Shown: positions 18,280-26,866 of the stretch, in pieces
Layout: each line of letters starts with the position of its first letter
Position numbering within the stretch: the first letter of the stretch is position 1
Assembly: GCA_024635955.1 (NCBI GenBank)
Contig: JAGXHX010000047.1
Coordinates: 1 to 45,225 of the forward strand
Length of the DNA: 45,225 bases
Direction: 5' to 3'
Source of the DNA: Bacillota bacterium
GTDB lineage: Bacteria > Bacillota > TC1
Notes under the pieces: generated by a model
Databases searched by the model: none
The model's input: only the letters and a program-made list of their open reading frames with translations
What the model was told of the DNA's origin: nothing
Position numbers and translations under genes: made by a program

Positions 18280-19326
18280 ATGAAAAAAATCGGTATATTA
18301 ACCTCTGGTGGTGATGCACCAGGTTTAAATGCTGCTATAAGAGGTGTTGTTAAATCAGCAAAAGAATTACATAATATGGAAACCGTTGGCTTCTATTTCG
18401 GTTTTGGTGGTTTGATTGATAACAACTATACAACAATAAATGAAACTTCAGGTCTATTGACTAAAGGTGGTACAATACTAAAAACATCTAGAATTAAACC
18501 TTTTAAAGGTGAAGATAAAGATGAAAAAATAAAATCTATACTTCATAATTACAGGAATCATGATTTAAGTGCCTTAGTTATAATTGGTGGTAATGGTACA
18601 CAAAAAACCGCTTATAACTTATCAAAAGAATTAGGCCTGAATATTATAACCTTACCTAAGACTATAGATAATGATATTTCTGGTACTGATGTTTCCTTCG
18701 GGTTTTCATCTGCAGTTGATATAGCAACAGAAGCAATTGACAGAGTACATTCCACTGCATCCTCACATAACAGAGTCATGATAGTGGAAGTAATGGGCCA
18801 TAAGGCTGGTTGGATTGGCTTACACGCCGGTTTATCAAGTGGAAGCGACATAATACTGCTACCTGAAATTCCATTCTCTTTTAAGAAGGTTTATGAAGCT
18901 ATTAACAAAAGAGTTGAACAAAGAAAAAATTCTACAATAATCTGTGTTGCTGAAGGGGCATTTAGTCATGATGAAATAGAATTGTTACCTGCAGAACTAG
19001 CAAGTAAAAGAAAATTTAGAAGTATTGGACAACGACTTGCTAGAAAAATTGAAAAACACACACCATATGAAAGTAGACTTACAGTTTTAGGCTACGTTCA
19101 AAGAGGTGGTTCTCCTAATGCCTTTGACAGAAATTTAGCTACTATTTTAGGGGCCAATGTAGCCAATCTTATTGAGGCAAGAAACTTTGGTAATATGGTT
19201 GGATATATAGATAATGAGGCTAAAATTGTCCCTTTGATTGATGTTGCCGGATATCTTAAAACAGTAGAAAAGGATAATCAAGGACTAGTTGCCGCAAGAT
19301 CAATTGGCATATCTTTTGGAGATTAA
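18280..19326 (+). CDS. pfkA: 6-phosphofructokinase (PFKA family, mixed-substrate-like subgroup)
   Basis: MKKIGILTSGGDAPGLNAAIRGVV; VIIGGNGTQKTA; LPKTIDNDISGTDVSFGF; EVMGHKAGWIGL; GYVQRGGSPNAFDR. ATG 18280 preferred to track GTG 18271. Confidence 0.94.
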   Translation: MKKIGILTSGGDAPGLNAAIRGVVKSAKELHNMETVGFYFGFGGLIDNNYTTINETSGLLTKGGTILKTSRIKPFKGEDKDEKIKSILHNYRNHDLSALVIIGGNGTQKTAYNLSKELGLNIITLPKTIDNDISGTDVSFGFSSAVDIATEAIDRVHSTASSHNRVMIVEVMGHKAGWIGLHAGLSSGSDIILLPEIPFSFKKVYEAINKRVEQRKNSTIICVAEGAFSHDEIELLPAELASKRKFRSIGQRLARKIEKHTPYESRLTVLGYVQRGGSPNAFDRNLATILGANVANLIEARNFGNMVGYIDNEAKIVPLIDVAGYLKTVEKDNQGLVAARSIGISFGD

Positions 19327-19369
19327 TATATTTTTATTAAAAAATACTGTTAAAATTAATAAAAGATTG

Positions 19370-19375
19370 TATAAT
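19370..19375 (+). promoter_or_regulatory. Candidate -10 box (TATAAT) for gcvH
   Basis: tgTATAATgta about 40 bp upstream of the gcvH ATG; weak -35. Confidence 0.5.
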
Positions 19376-19415
19376 GTATGTATGTGTTTTAAATTCTATT
19401 AGATGGAGGAATAAA

Positions 19416-19787
19416 ATGGAAAACTTGAGATTTACTAAAAATCACGAATGGGTTCGTGTAGAAGGCAACAAAGGAACAGTTGGAATTAGCGATTATGCTC
19501 AACATGCAATGGGTGATGTTGTGTTTGTAGAACTACCAGAATTAGATGCAGTCTTCAAACAAGATGATAACATTGCAACTATTGAATCAGTTAAGGCTGT
19601 TTCTGACGTTTACTCACCAATATCAGGCAAAGTAGTTGAAGTTAATACTGACTTAGAAGATGAGCCAGCAGCTATCAACGAAGATCCTTATAAAAAAGGT
19701 TGGGTATTCACACTTGAACTTGAAGATGCTTCACAACTTGACTCATTAATGTCAAGCTCTGAATATGAAGAATTTATCAAAAAATAG
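19416..19787 (+). CDS. gcvH: Glycine cleavage system H protein
   Basis: MENLRFTKNHEWVRVEGNKGTVGISDYAQHAMGDVVFVELPELDAVFKQDDNIATIESVKAVSDVYSPISGKVVEVN; lipoyl-lysine context ESVKAVSD; RBS tggagga. Confidence 0.97.
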   Translation: MENLRFTKNHEWVRVEGNKGTVGISDYAQHAMGDVVFVELPELDAVFKQDDNIATIESVKAVSDVYSPISGKVVEVNTDLEDEPAAINEDPYKKGWVFTLELEDASQLDSLMSSSEYEEFIKK

Positions 19788-19809
19788 TTAATATTTAATT
19801 TTAAATTAT

Positions 19810-19843
19810 AAAAAAGAGCAGGTTTGTACCTGTTCTTTTTTTA
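19810..19843 (+). terminator. Intrinsic terminator after gcvH
   Basis: AAAAAGAGCAGGT-ttgt-ACCTGTTCTTTTTTT. Confidence 0.9.
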
Positions 19844-19999
19844 TAATTAATATAAAGTATTTTTGATAAAATATTTTTATGTTATTTTACATTAATTTTA
19901 TGTAAACTCAATATTTATCCCACCACTTAGTGTTTTCAGTTTTTGCAATACTTATTAAAAACTTTCCACATAAAATTACCTCTTTTTTTTAGTTGTAAT

Positions 20000-20008
20000 T
20001 GTGGATAA
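20000..20008 (-). promoter_or_regulatory. DnaA box (perfect consensus)
   Basis: TGTGGATAA on + (TTATCCACA on -). Confidence 0.9.
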
Positions 20009-20071
20009 ATTTTGTTATCATTTTTTATACACCCTAAGTAATGGGGTTGAACAACACTTCGAATTTTTAAT

Positions 20072-20080
20072 TGTGGATAA
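20072..20080 (-). promoter_or_regulatory. DnaA box (perfect consensus)
   Basis: TGTGGATAA on + (TTATCCACA on -). Confidence 0.9.
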
Positions 20081-20101
20081 CTATCTGCATAACTTGTATA
20101 C

Positions 20102-20110
20102 TTATCCACA
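20102..20110 (+). promoter_or_regulatory. DnaA box (perfect consensus)
   Basis: TTATCCACA. Confidence 0.9.
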
Positions 20111-20139
20111 GCCCTTAATAAATCACAAGGAGTTATACT

Positions 20140-21474
20140 ATGCCATTTGAATCAATCAATCATAATTTTACCAAACTTTTAAAAGAAAAAGTAATCAATA
20201 AAAGCACTTATGATGCATGGTTTAGAGAAACCAACATCATAAAGATTGAGTATGATAAGGCATATATCTCTGTTCCCAATAGCTTTGCAAAAAAGTTTTT
20301 GTCTAAAAGTTATTATCATTTAATAAATGAGGTTGTAAATTTAGCTTGTGAAAAAAAATTGGATCTTGAATTTGTGGAAAACTCATCAGAAGAGTATGTA
20401 AAAATTGTTAATAAAACAAGAAGTCATAATTTGTCTAAGAATAATTTAAATCCAAAGTATATTTTTGATGATTTTGTTGTAGGTGAAAATAATCGTTTTG
20501 CACATGCTGCAAGTCTTGCTGTAGCTGAAAATCCTGCCAAACTATATAACCCTTTATATATATATGGAGGTGTAGGTTTGGGTAAAACTCATTTAATGCA
20601 CGCAATAGGTCATCACTATCAAGAATTAAATCCTAAATCTAACGTATTGTATGTTTCTTCAGAAACATTTACAAATGATCTTATAAATTCTCTAAAAGAT
20701 GGAAAAATTGAAAAATTCAGAAATAAATATAGAAATATTGATTTACTACTGATTGATGATATTCAATTTTTAGAAAACAAAGAAAAGACACAAGATGAAT
20801 TTTTTCATACATTTAATACGCTAAAGGATTCAAATAGGCAAATAGTAATATCAAGTGATGAACCACCTTCAAAATTAAAAATTGAAGATAGACTTACTTC
20901 AAGATTCAGTTGGGGACTTACAACTGATATTAGTCAACCAGATTTTGAAACTAGGGTAGCAATCTTAAGAAAAAAAGCTAGTATGGATGGAATTAAACTT
21001 AATGATGAAATTTATTCTATGATTGCAAGTAAAATAACCTCAAACATCAGAGAATTAGAAGGCTCACTTTTAAGAGTTGATGCCTATGTGGCACTTCATA
21101 ATATAGATAAAAGAAAAATTGATGAAGCATTTATAGATGAAATATTAAAAGATATAACCAATAAACAAATAAAGATGAAGTTAAATGACCAAACAATTAA
21201 AAAAGCTGTAGCAACGTTTTATGGTATTTCAGTAGATGAAATGATTTCAAGAAGAAGATCAAGAAATATATCATTTCCAAGGCAAATTGCTATGTATTTA
21301 ATTAGAGAATTAACTGATTTTTCTCTTCCTAAAATTGGAGTTTCTTTTGGAGGAAAAGATCATACGACAGTTATGCATGCCTGTGATAAAATAGCTATAT
21401 GCATAGAAACTAATCCTGAAATTAAACAAGTTGTTAACCAAATCAAAGAATCTCTGGAAACTGGAAAATTTTAA
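20140..21474 (+). CDS. dnaA: Chromosomal replication initiator DnaA
   Basis: NPKYIFDDFVVGENNRFAHAASLAVAENPAKLYNPLYIYGGVGLGKTHLMHAIGHHY; SFGGKDHTTVMHACDKI. Confidence 0.99.
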   Translation: MPFESINHNFTKLLKEKVINKSTYDAWFRETNIIKIEYDKAYISVPNSFAKKFLSKSYYHLINEVVNLACEKKLDLEFVENSSEEYVKIVNKTRSHNLSKNNLNPKYIFDDFVVGENNRFAHAASLAVAENPAKLYNPLYIYGGVGLGKTHLMHAIGHHYQELNPKSNVLYVSSETFTNDLINSLKDGKIEKFRNKYRNIDLLLIDDIQFLENKEKTQDEFFHTFNTLKDSNRQIVISSDEPPSKLKIEDRLTSRFSWGLTTDISQPDFETRVAILRKKASMDGIKLNDEIYSMIASKITSNIRELEGSLLRVDAYVALHNIDKRKIDEAFIDEILKDITNKQIKMKLNDQTIKKAVATFYGISVDEMISRRRSRNISFPRQIAMYLIRELTDFSLPKIGVSFGGKDHTTVMHACDKIAICIETNPEIKQVVNQIKESLETGKF

Positions 21475-21484
21475 TTGTGTAAAC

Positions 21485-21493
21485 TGTTGATAA
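21485..21493 (-). promoter_or_regulatory. Near-consensus DnaA box TTATCAACA (minus strand)
   Basis: TGTTGATAA on +; one mismatch to TTATCCACA; inverted partner at 21559. Confidence 0.6.
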
Positions 21494-21558
21494 GATGTAC
21501 AAGTTCCTAACAAATGGTACACATGCTAGAAACCATGTAGCGTATAGTTTTTTTTGAC

Positions 21559-21567
21559 TTATCAACA
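21559..21567 (+). promoter_or_regulatory. Near-consensus DnaA box TTATCAACA
   Basis: TTATCAACA, inverted relative to the site at 21485; followed by a trinucleotide-like stretch and A/T tract. Confidence 0.6.
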
Positions 21568-21629
21568 ATATTAACAGTACTGATGACGACTATGACTAGT
21601 ATTTTAAAAAAAAGAAAAGAGGACAAGAG

Positions 21630-22748
21630 ATGAAATTCACTGTTAACCAAAAGGAATTATTAAACAATTTACTAATAGTTAACAAAGCTGTATCAAACAA
21701 AAATATACAACCATTGCTAAGTGGAATATATTTAGAAACTAAAGATGATAATAAATTAATCATTAGAGGTACTGATATGGAGTTAGGAATTGAAAGTGAA
21801 ATTGGAGCATTGGTCGATGAATCAGGAAAAATAGTTTTACCTTCAAAATATTTTGTTGAAATAGTAAGAAAATTACCAATGGTTGATTTAGAATTATCAA
21901 CTGAAGAAAATAATCAAATAAAAATTGTATATGGTTCATCAGAAATTAAATTAAATTATTATGATGGTAATGAATATCCTTCAATACATGACTTTGTAGG
22001 AGAATGTATATTGAAAATAAAAGGTGATGATTTAGTTAATGCAATTTCTTTGTCACAAGTTGTGGTATCAACTGATATGACAAGACCCATATTTACTGGT
22101 ATTTTATTAGAAATTAAAAATGATAAATTGAATTTTGTTTCATCTGACACACATAGATTATGTTATACCTATGTTGAAAATATTGAAAAAAATGTAGATA
22201 AATGGGAATCTATTGTACCAGCGAAGTCTTTAAAAGAAGTTGCATATATAATTCATGAAGATGAAGAAATTGAAATTCATATTACATCAAATAGAATTTT
22301 ATTTAAATCAAGAAATATAAAAGTAACATCAAGACTTATCGAAGGAAAATTTGTAAATTATGAACAAGTTATCCCAAAAGAATTTTCAACAGAAATTAAT
22401 ATTATTAAAAAAAGTTTATTAGACTCACTAGAAAGAGCTTTCGTTTTAACAAGAGATGAAATTAAATCAAAACTAAATACTGTTAAATTTAATATAAAGG
22501 AAAAAATATTAATTATTTCTTCAAGAGCTTCTGAAGTTGGTGATATTTATGAAGAAATACCAATTTATCTACAAGGAAATGAAATTGAATTAGGTTTTAA
22601 TGGAAAGTATTTAATAGAAATATTAAGAAATATTGATGGTGAAGAAATTTCAATAAACTTAAATGAGCCTCAAAGTCCAGGAATAATAAAAGGAACTCAA
22701 GGAAATGAAAAATTCATATATTTAATATTACCAGTAAGGTTACAATAA
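21630..22748 (+). CDS. dnaN: DNA polymerase III subunit beta
   Basis: MKFTVNQKELLNNLLIVNKAVSNKNIQPLLSGIYLE; YLILPVRL C-terminus; directly after dnaA. Confidence 0.98.
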   Translation: MKFTVNQKELLNNLLIVNKAVSNKNIQPLLSGIYLETKDDNKLIIRGTDMELGIESEIGALVDESGKIVLPSKYFVEIVRKLPMVDLELSTEENNQIKIVYGSSEIKLNYYDGNEYPSIHDFVGECILKIKGDDLVNAISLSQVVVSTDMTRPIFTGILLEIKNDKLNFVSSDTHRLCYTYVENIEKNVDKWESIVPAKSLKEVAYIIHEDEEIEIHITSNRILFKSRNIKVTSRLIEGKFVNYEQVIPKEFSTEINIIKKSLLDSLERAFVLTRDEIKSKLNTVKFNIKEKILIISSRASEVGDIYEEIPIYLQGNEIELGFNGKYLIEILRNIDGEEISINLNEPQSPGIIKGTQGNEKFIYLILPVRLQ

Positions 22749-22759
22749 TTGAGGTAGAG

Positions 22760-23848
22760 ATGATCTTAAAGAACATATCTTTAAAAAATTTTACAAATTA
22801 TGAAGATGCATATTGTGATTTTGATGAAAATATAAATATTTTTGTAGGAGATAATGCACAAGGGAAAAGCAATTTACTAGAATCAATATATTATATTTCC
22901 ACAATTTCTTCGTCAAGAAAAAATAAAGATAAAGAATTAATAAAATGGAGCAGAGATTATTTTAGTATTTCTGCCCATTTTTTCAATAAATACGGAGAAA
23001 ATAAGGTAACAGTAAAAGTTATAGGAAATAAAAAAGAGGTGTATTTAAATAATTATAAAATAGAAAAAAGGAAGGAATATATTGGATATTTAATAACAGT
23101 TATATTCAGTCCTGAAGATCTATATATAATTAAAGGAGAACCAGCCTTAAGAAGACAATATATTGATAATGAACTTTCTAAAACAGATGTTGAATACTTT
23201 GTTGATAATATAAAATATAAAAAAATATTAGAACAAAGAAATATTCTCTTAAAGGAATTTAAAAGAAGAAGTGTTAGTGATGCATTAATGGATATATGGG
23301 AAGAACAATTATCAAAATATGGAATTAAAATAATAAAAAAAAGATTAGAATTAATTGAACAATTAAAAGAAATTTCTAAAGAAATACATTATAGAATAAC
23401 TGATGATGCAGAAAATTTACAAATAAAATATCAAACTAATATTGATATTGAAAATATTGAAAATAGTTATAGAAAATTATTAAAAGAACATAGACAAAAA
23501 GATATAGATAAAGGCTATACATCAGTAGGACCACATAGAGATGATTTAGAAATTTTAATAAATGGTATTTCAGCAAAAAAATTTGCATCACAAGGACAAC
23601 AAAGAACAATATCTTTAAGTCTTAAAATATCAGAAATAGAATTTATAAAGAAAAAAACTGGAGAGTATCCTATATTATTACTTGACGATGTACTTTCAGA
23701 GCTTGATAAAAAAAGAAAACATAAACTTTTAGAAGAAATAGAAAATAAGGTACAAACTATCATAACGACAACAGATTTGAACGATATTGAAAATTTTTTT
23801 ATAGATAAAGGGAAAATAATAATTATACAAGATGGAAAGGTTTTATAA
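22760..23848 (+). CDS. recF: DNA replication/repair protein RecF
   Basis: FVGDNAQGKSNLLESIYYIS; GPHRDDLEILING; ASQGQQRTISLSLKISE; LLLDDVLSELDKKR. Confidence 0.97.
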   Translation: MILKNISLKNFTNYEDAYCDFDENINIFVGDNAQGKSNLLESIYYISTISSSRKNKDKELIKWSRDYFSISAHFFNKYGENKVTVKVIGNKKEVYLNNYKIEKRKEYIGYLITVIFSPEDLYIIKGEPALRRQYIDNELSKTDVEYFVDNIKYKKILEQRNILLKEFKRRSVSDALMDIWEEQLSKYGIKIIKKRLELIEQLKEISKEIHYRITDDAENLQIKYQTNIDIENIENSYRKLLKEHRQKDIDKGYTSVGPHRDDLEILINGISAKKFASQGQQRTISLSLKISEIEFIKKKTGEYPILLLDDVLSELDKKRKHKLLEEIENKVQTIITTTDLNDIENFFIDKGKIIIIQDGKVL

Positions 23849-25578
23849 TGGCATATATTTGCGAGAGTTGTGGGGAATTAACTGAAGATAATAAAATATG
23901 TAAGTGTGTTCTTACTTTAAAAAAAGATAAATTAAAAAAAAGAACAAAAAAATATTTTTTAAAAAAGAAAAAAGATGATAATATTGCAAATCAAATACTT
24001 AAAACAAGAAATATTGAGTTGGATTATAAAGATTTTATAGAAGTAAATTTCAATAAAATATACGAAGATAAATTTCTTAATCAAAATCTTGCAATAAAGA
24101 TTATAATGGAGGCTATAAAAAATAAAACTAAAATAGCCATTTATGGAGATTATGATGCAGATGGTATAACAGGAACAGCAGTAGGGTTAAATATATTAAG
24201 AGCTTTAGGAGCCGACACTACTTATTATATAAATAATAGGTTTACTGAAGGGTTTGGTATAAATACGACTGGAGTTATTGCATTACATAAAGAAAAAGTA
24301 GGCTTGATTATCACTGTAGATAACGGAATTTCTGGTATAGAAGGTGTTAAAAAAGCAAAAGAACTTGGTATTGAGGTTATAATAACAGATCATCATGAAC
24401 CAAATAGTACAGATTTACCAGAATGTTTAATAATAGATCCAAAACAACCAGGCTGCCCATCAATTAATAAAGAAATAACTGGGGTAGGAGTTTTATTTAA
24501 AATACTTTTAAATATTTGTAAAATTATGGATAAAGAGCTGATAGCTAAAAAGGAAATGGATTTAGTTGCTCTTGGAACTGTAGCAGACATGGCAATTCTA
24601 CTTGGAGAAAACAGATTAATAGTTAAGACAGGGCTAATGATCTGGAATCATACAAAAGGTAAATATGGTATAAAAAGACTTATAGAAAAAACAGGTATAA
24701 AAAAAGAGATTACTGCTTATGAGTTAGGTTTTATTTTCGCACCGATATTAAATGCTGAAAGTAGATTGAAAGGCAAACCAGTTAAGGGTATAACTATATT
24801 AACTTCTAATGATAAAAATGAAATAGATAAAGCAATAGATGAATTAATAGAAATAAATAATAGAAGAAAAGAAATGTTGGAAGAACAAATAAAAATTGGA
24901 GAAAATCTAATAGACCCAGACAAATATCTTTTCTTTATATTTGATAATAGAATTACTGAAGGTATAGCTGGATTAATAGCAAGTAGAATAATGGATAGTT
25001 ATAAAAGACCTACTATAGTTCTTGGAAAAACACAAGAAGGGTTCTATAAAGGATCAGGAAGATCAATAAAAGATTTTAATTTAAAAAAAGCTTTGGATAA
25101 AAACAACAAGTTATTGAAAAACTATGGTGGACATAAATTAGCTTGTGGATTAACTATAGAAAATGATAATCTTGATTTAGTAAAAAATCTATTAGAAACT
25201 GAAGGTAAAATTCAATTAGAAAATATTGAAACAGTTGATAATATATATATCGATTCAAAATTAACAGCTAAAGATTTGAATATGGAATTAATGGATTGTT
25301 TAAGTAAATTAGAACCATTTGGTAATGGATTTAATAAACCAATATTTTTAATTGAAAATGTAAATTTAGATAATATTATATATATGAAAGAAATTCACAG
25401 TAAATTTTTAATGGATGGTATAGAATTTATAGCATTTAATAAATTATTAGAAAAAGGCAATAAAAATTCATTTATTGGTATTCCGCAAATAAACAGTTAT
25501 AATGGAAGACAAAGCATTCAATTTGTAATAAAAGAAATTTTAGAGGAAGGTACTGTAATTTGCGAGTTAGAAAAATAA
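23848..25578 (+). CDS. recJ: Single-stranded-DNA-specific exonuclease RecJ family with N-terminal zinc-ribbon-like segment
   Basis: DHH/DHHA1 motifs: IAIYGDYDADGITGT, ITVDNGISG, VIITDHHEP, VALGTVADM, GSGRSIKDFNLKKAL, NYGGHKLACGLTI; N-terminus YICESCGELTEDNKICKC. Confidence 0.9.
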   Translation: MAYICESCGELTEDNKICKCVLTLKKDKLKKRTKKYFLKKKKDDNIANQILKTRNIELDYKDFIEVNFNKIYEDKFLNQNLAIKIIMEAIKNKTKIAIYGDYDADGITGTAVGLNILRALGADTTYYINNRFTEGFGINTTGVIALHKEKVGLIITVDNGISGIEGVKKAKELGIEVIITDHHEPNSTDLPECLIIDPKQPGCPSINKEITGVGVLFKILLNICKIMDKELIAKKEMDLVALGTVADMAILLGENRLIVKTGLMIWNHTKGKYGIKRLIEKTGIKKEITAYELGFIFAPILNAESRLKGKPVKGITILTSNDKNEIDKAIDELIEINNRRKEMLEEQIKIGENLIDPDKYLFFIFDNRITEGIAGLIASRIMDSYKRPTIVLGKTQEGFYKGSGRSIKDFNLKKALDKNNKLLKNYGGHKLACGLTIENDNLDLVKNLLETEGKIQLENIETVDNIYIDSKLTAKDLNMELMDCLSKLEPFGNGFNKPIFLIENVNLDNIIYMKEIHSKFLMDGIEFIAFNKLLEKGNKNSFIGIPQINSYNGRQSIQFVIKEILEEGTVICELEK

Positions 25579-26204
25579 AAGGCATTGAAGAAAAAATTGA
25601 AAAAGTAGCTGGTGATAAACTTATTTTAAAACCAGAAGACTATAAAGGAAAATGGCATAAAATATTTGGTAATTATAATCCTATATTCATTGAGATAGGG
25701 TGTGGAAAAGGACAATTTATTACTGGACTTTCTAGAATGAATAGAGATATTAATTATATCGCCATAGATAAAGTAGAAGAGATTCTATATAAAACTGCCC
25801 TTAAATTAAAAAATGACTATAATTTAAGATTGTTGCTAACTGATGGTAGATTATTAACTGAAATATTTGATGAAAATGAAATTGATGGAATTTATTTAAA
25901 TTTTTCTGATCCATGGCCAAAAAACCGACATCATAAAAGAAGACTAACATCAATAGACTTTCTTAATCAGTATGAAAAAGTACTGAAGAAGAAAGGTAGA
26001 ATAAATTTAAAAACCGATAATTCCATATTATTTGAATATAGTTTAAATACTCTTGCAAAGAGATGGAAATTAGAAAATATCACATTGAATTATTTGTACT
26101 CTGATGAAATTATCGATGTAGAAACGGAATATGAAGCCAAATTCAGAGAAAAAGGAAATTTAATATACAGACTCGAAGCTGTAAATACAAAAGAGGGTGA
26201 ATAA
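25560..26204 (+). CDS. trmB: tRNA (guanosine(46)-N7)-methyltransferase TrmB
   Basis: MRVRKIKG start (TTG), PIFIEIGCGKGQFITGLS, YLNFSDPWPKNRHHKRRLTS. Confidence 0.95.
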   Translation: MRVRKIKGIEEKIEKVAGDKLILKPEDYKGKWHKIFGNYNPIFIEIGCGKGQFITGLSRMNRDINYIAIDKVEEILYKTALKLKNDYNLRLLLTDGRLLTEIFDENEIDGIYLNFSDPWPKNRHHKRRLTSIDFLNQYEKVLKKKGRINLKTDNSILFEYSLNTLAKRWKLENITLNYLYSDEIIDVETEYEAKFREKGNLIYRLEAVNTKEGE

Positions 26205-26206
26205 TT

Positions 26207-26866
26207 GTGAGTGATACAATTTTAGTAGTTGAAGATGATAAAGATATTCAAGAACTTATATATGAAATTTTGAATTCTGAAGGGTATAAAGTGTTGACCG
26301 CTGGGAATGGTCTTGATGGATATCAAATATATAAAGAAGAAAAACTTGATTTATTAATTCTTGATATTATGATGCCAAAGATGGATGGATATCAACTGGC
26401 AAAACTAATACGAAAAAAAGATGATAAGTTGCCAATTATTATGCTTACAGCTTTAGAAGAAGAATATGATGAAATAAAAGGCTTTGAAATAGGAGCAGAT
26501 GACTATATTACTAAACCTTTTTCATTTAATGTCTTAATAAGAAGAGTTAATGCTATATTAAAAAGAACTAAAACTGAAAGAAAAGAAATCGAATACAAAA
26601 ATCTTAAACTTGATTTAGAATCCTATACAGTTATAATCGATGACAAAGAAATTGAATTAACAAACAAAGAATTTGATATTCTTCACTATTTAATGACTAA
26701 TCGGAATAAAGTTGTATTAAGACAAACACTTATGGATAATATATGGGGTTGGAATTTTAGAGGTGATTCTAGAGTTCTTGATACACATATTAAAAATCTA
26801 AGAAGAAAATTAAAGATTGATTATATAAAAACCTTAAAAGGAGTTGGCTATAAATTTGAAGACTAA
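26207..26866 (+). CDS. OmpR-family response regulator
   Basis: ILVVEDDKDIQELI, LLILDIMMPKMDGYQLAKLI, GADDYITKPFSFNVLIRRV; C-terminal wHTH. Confidence 0.93.
   Translation: MSDTILVVEDDKDIQELIYEILNSEGYKVLTAGNGLDGYQIYKEEKLDLLILDIMMPKMDGYQLAKLIRKKDDKLPIIMLTALEEEYDEIKGFEIGADDYITKPFSFNVLIRRVNAILKRTKTERKEIEYKNLKLDLESYTVIIDDKEIELTNKEFDILHYLMTNRNKVVLRQTLMDNIWGWNFRGDSRVLDTHIKNLRRKLKIDYIKTLKGVGYKFED

Larger units (their letters stand above)
19860..20139. other. oriC: Probable oriC (upstream sub-region), DnaA-box-containing intergenic region
   Basis: About 280 bp non-coding AT-rich sequence upstream of dnaA with three perfect TTATCCACA DnaA boxes. Confidence 0.88.
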
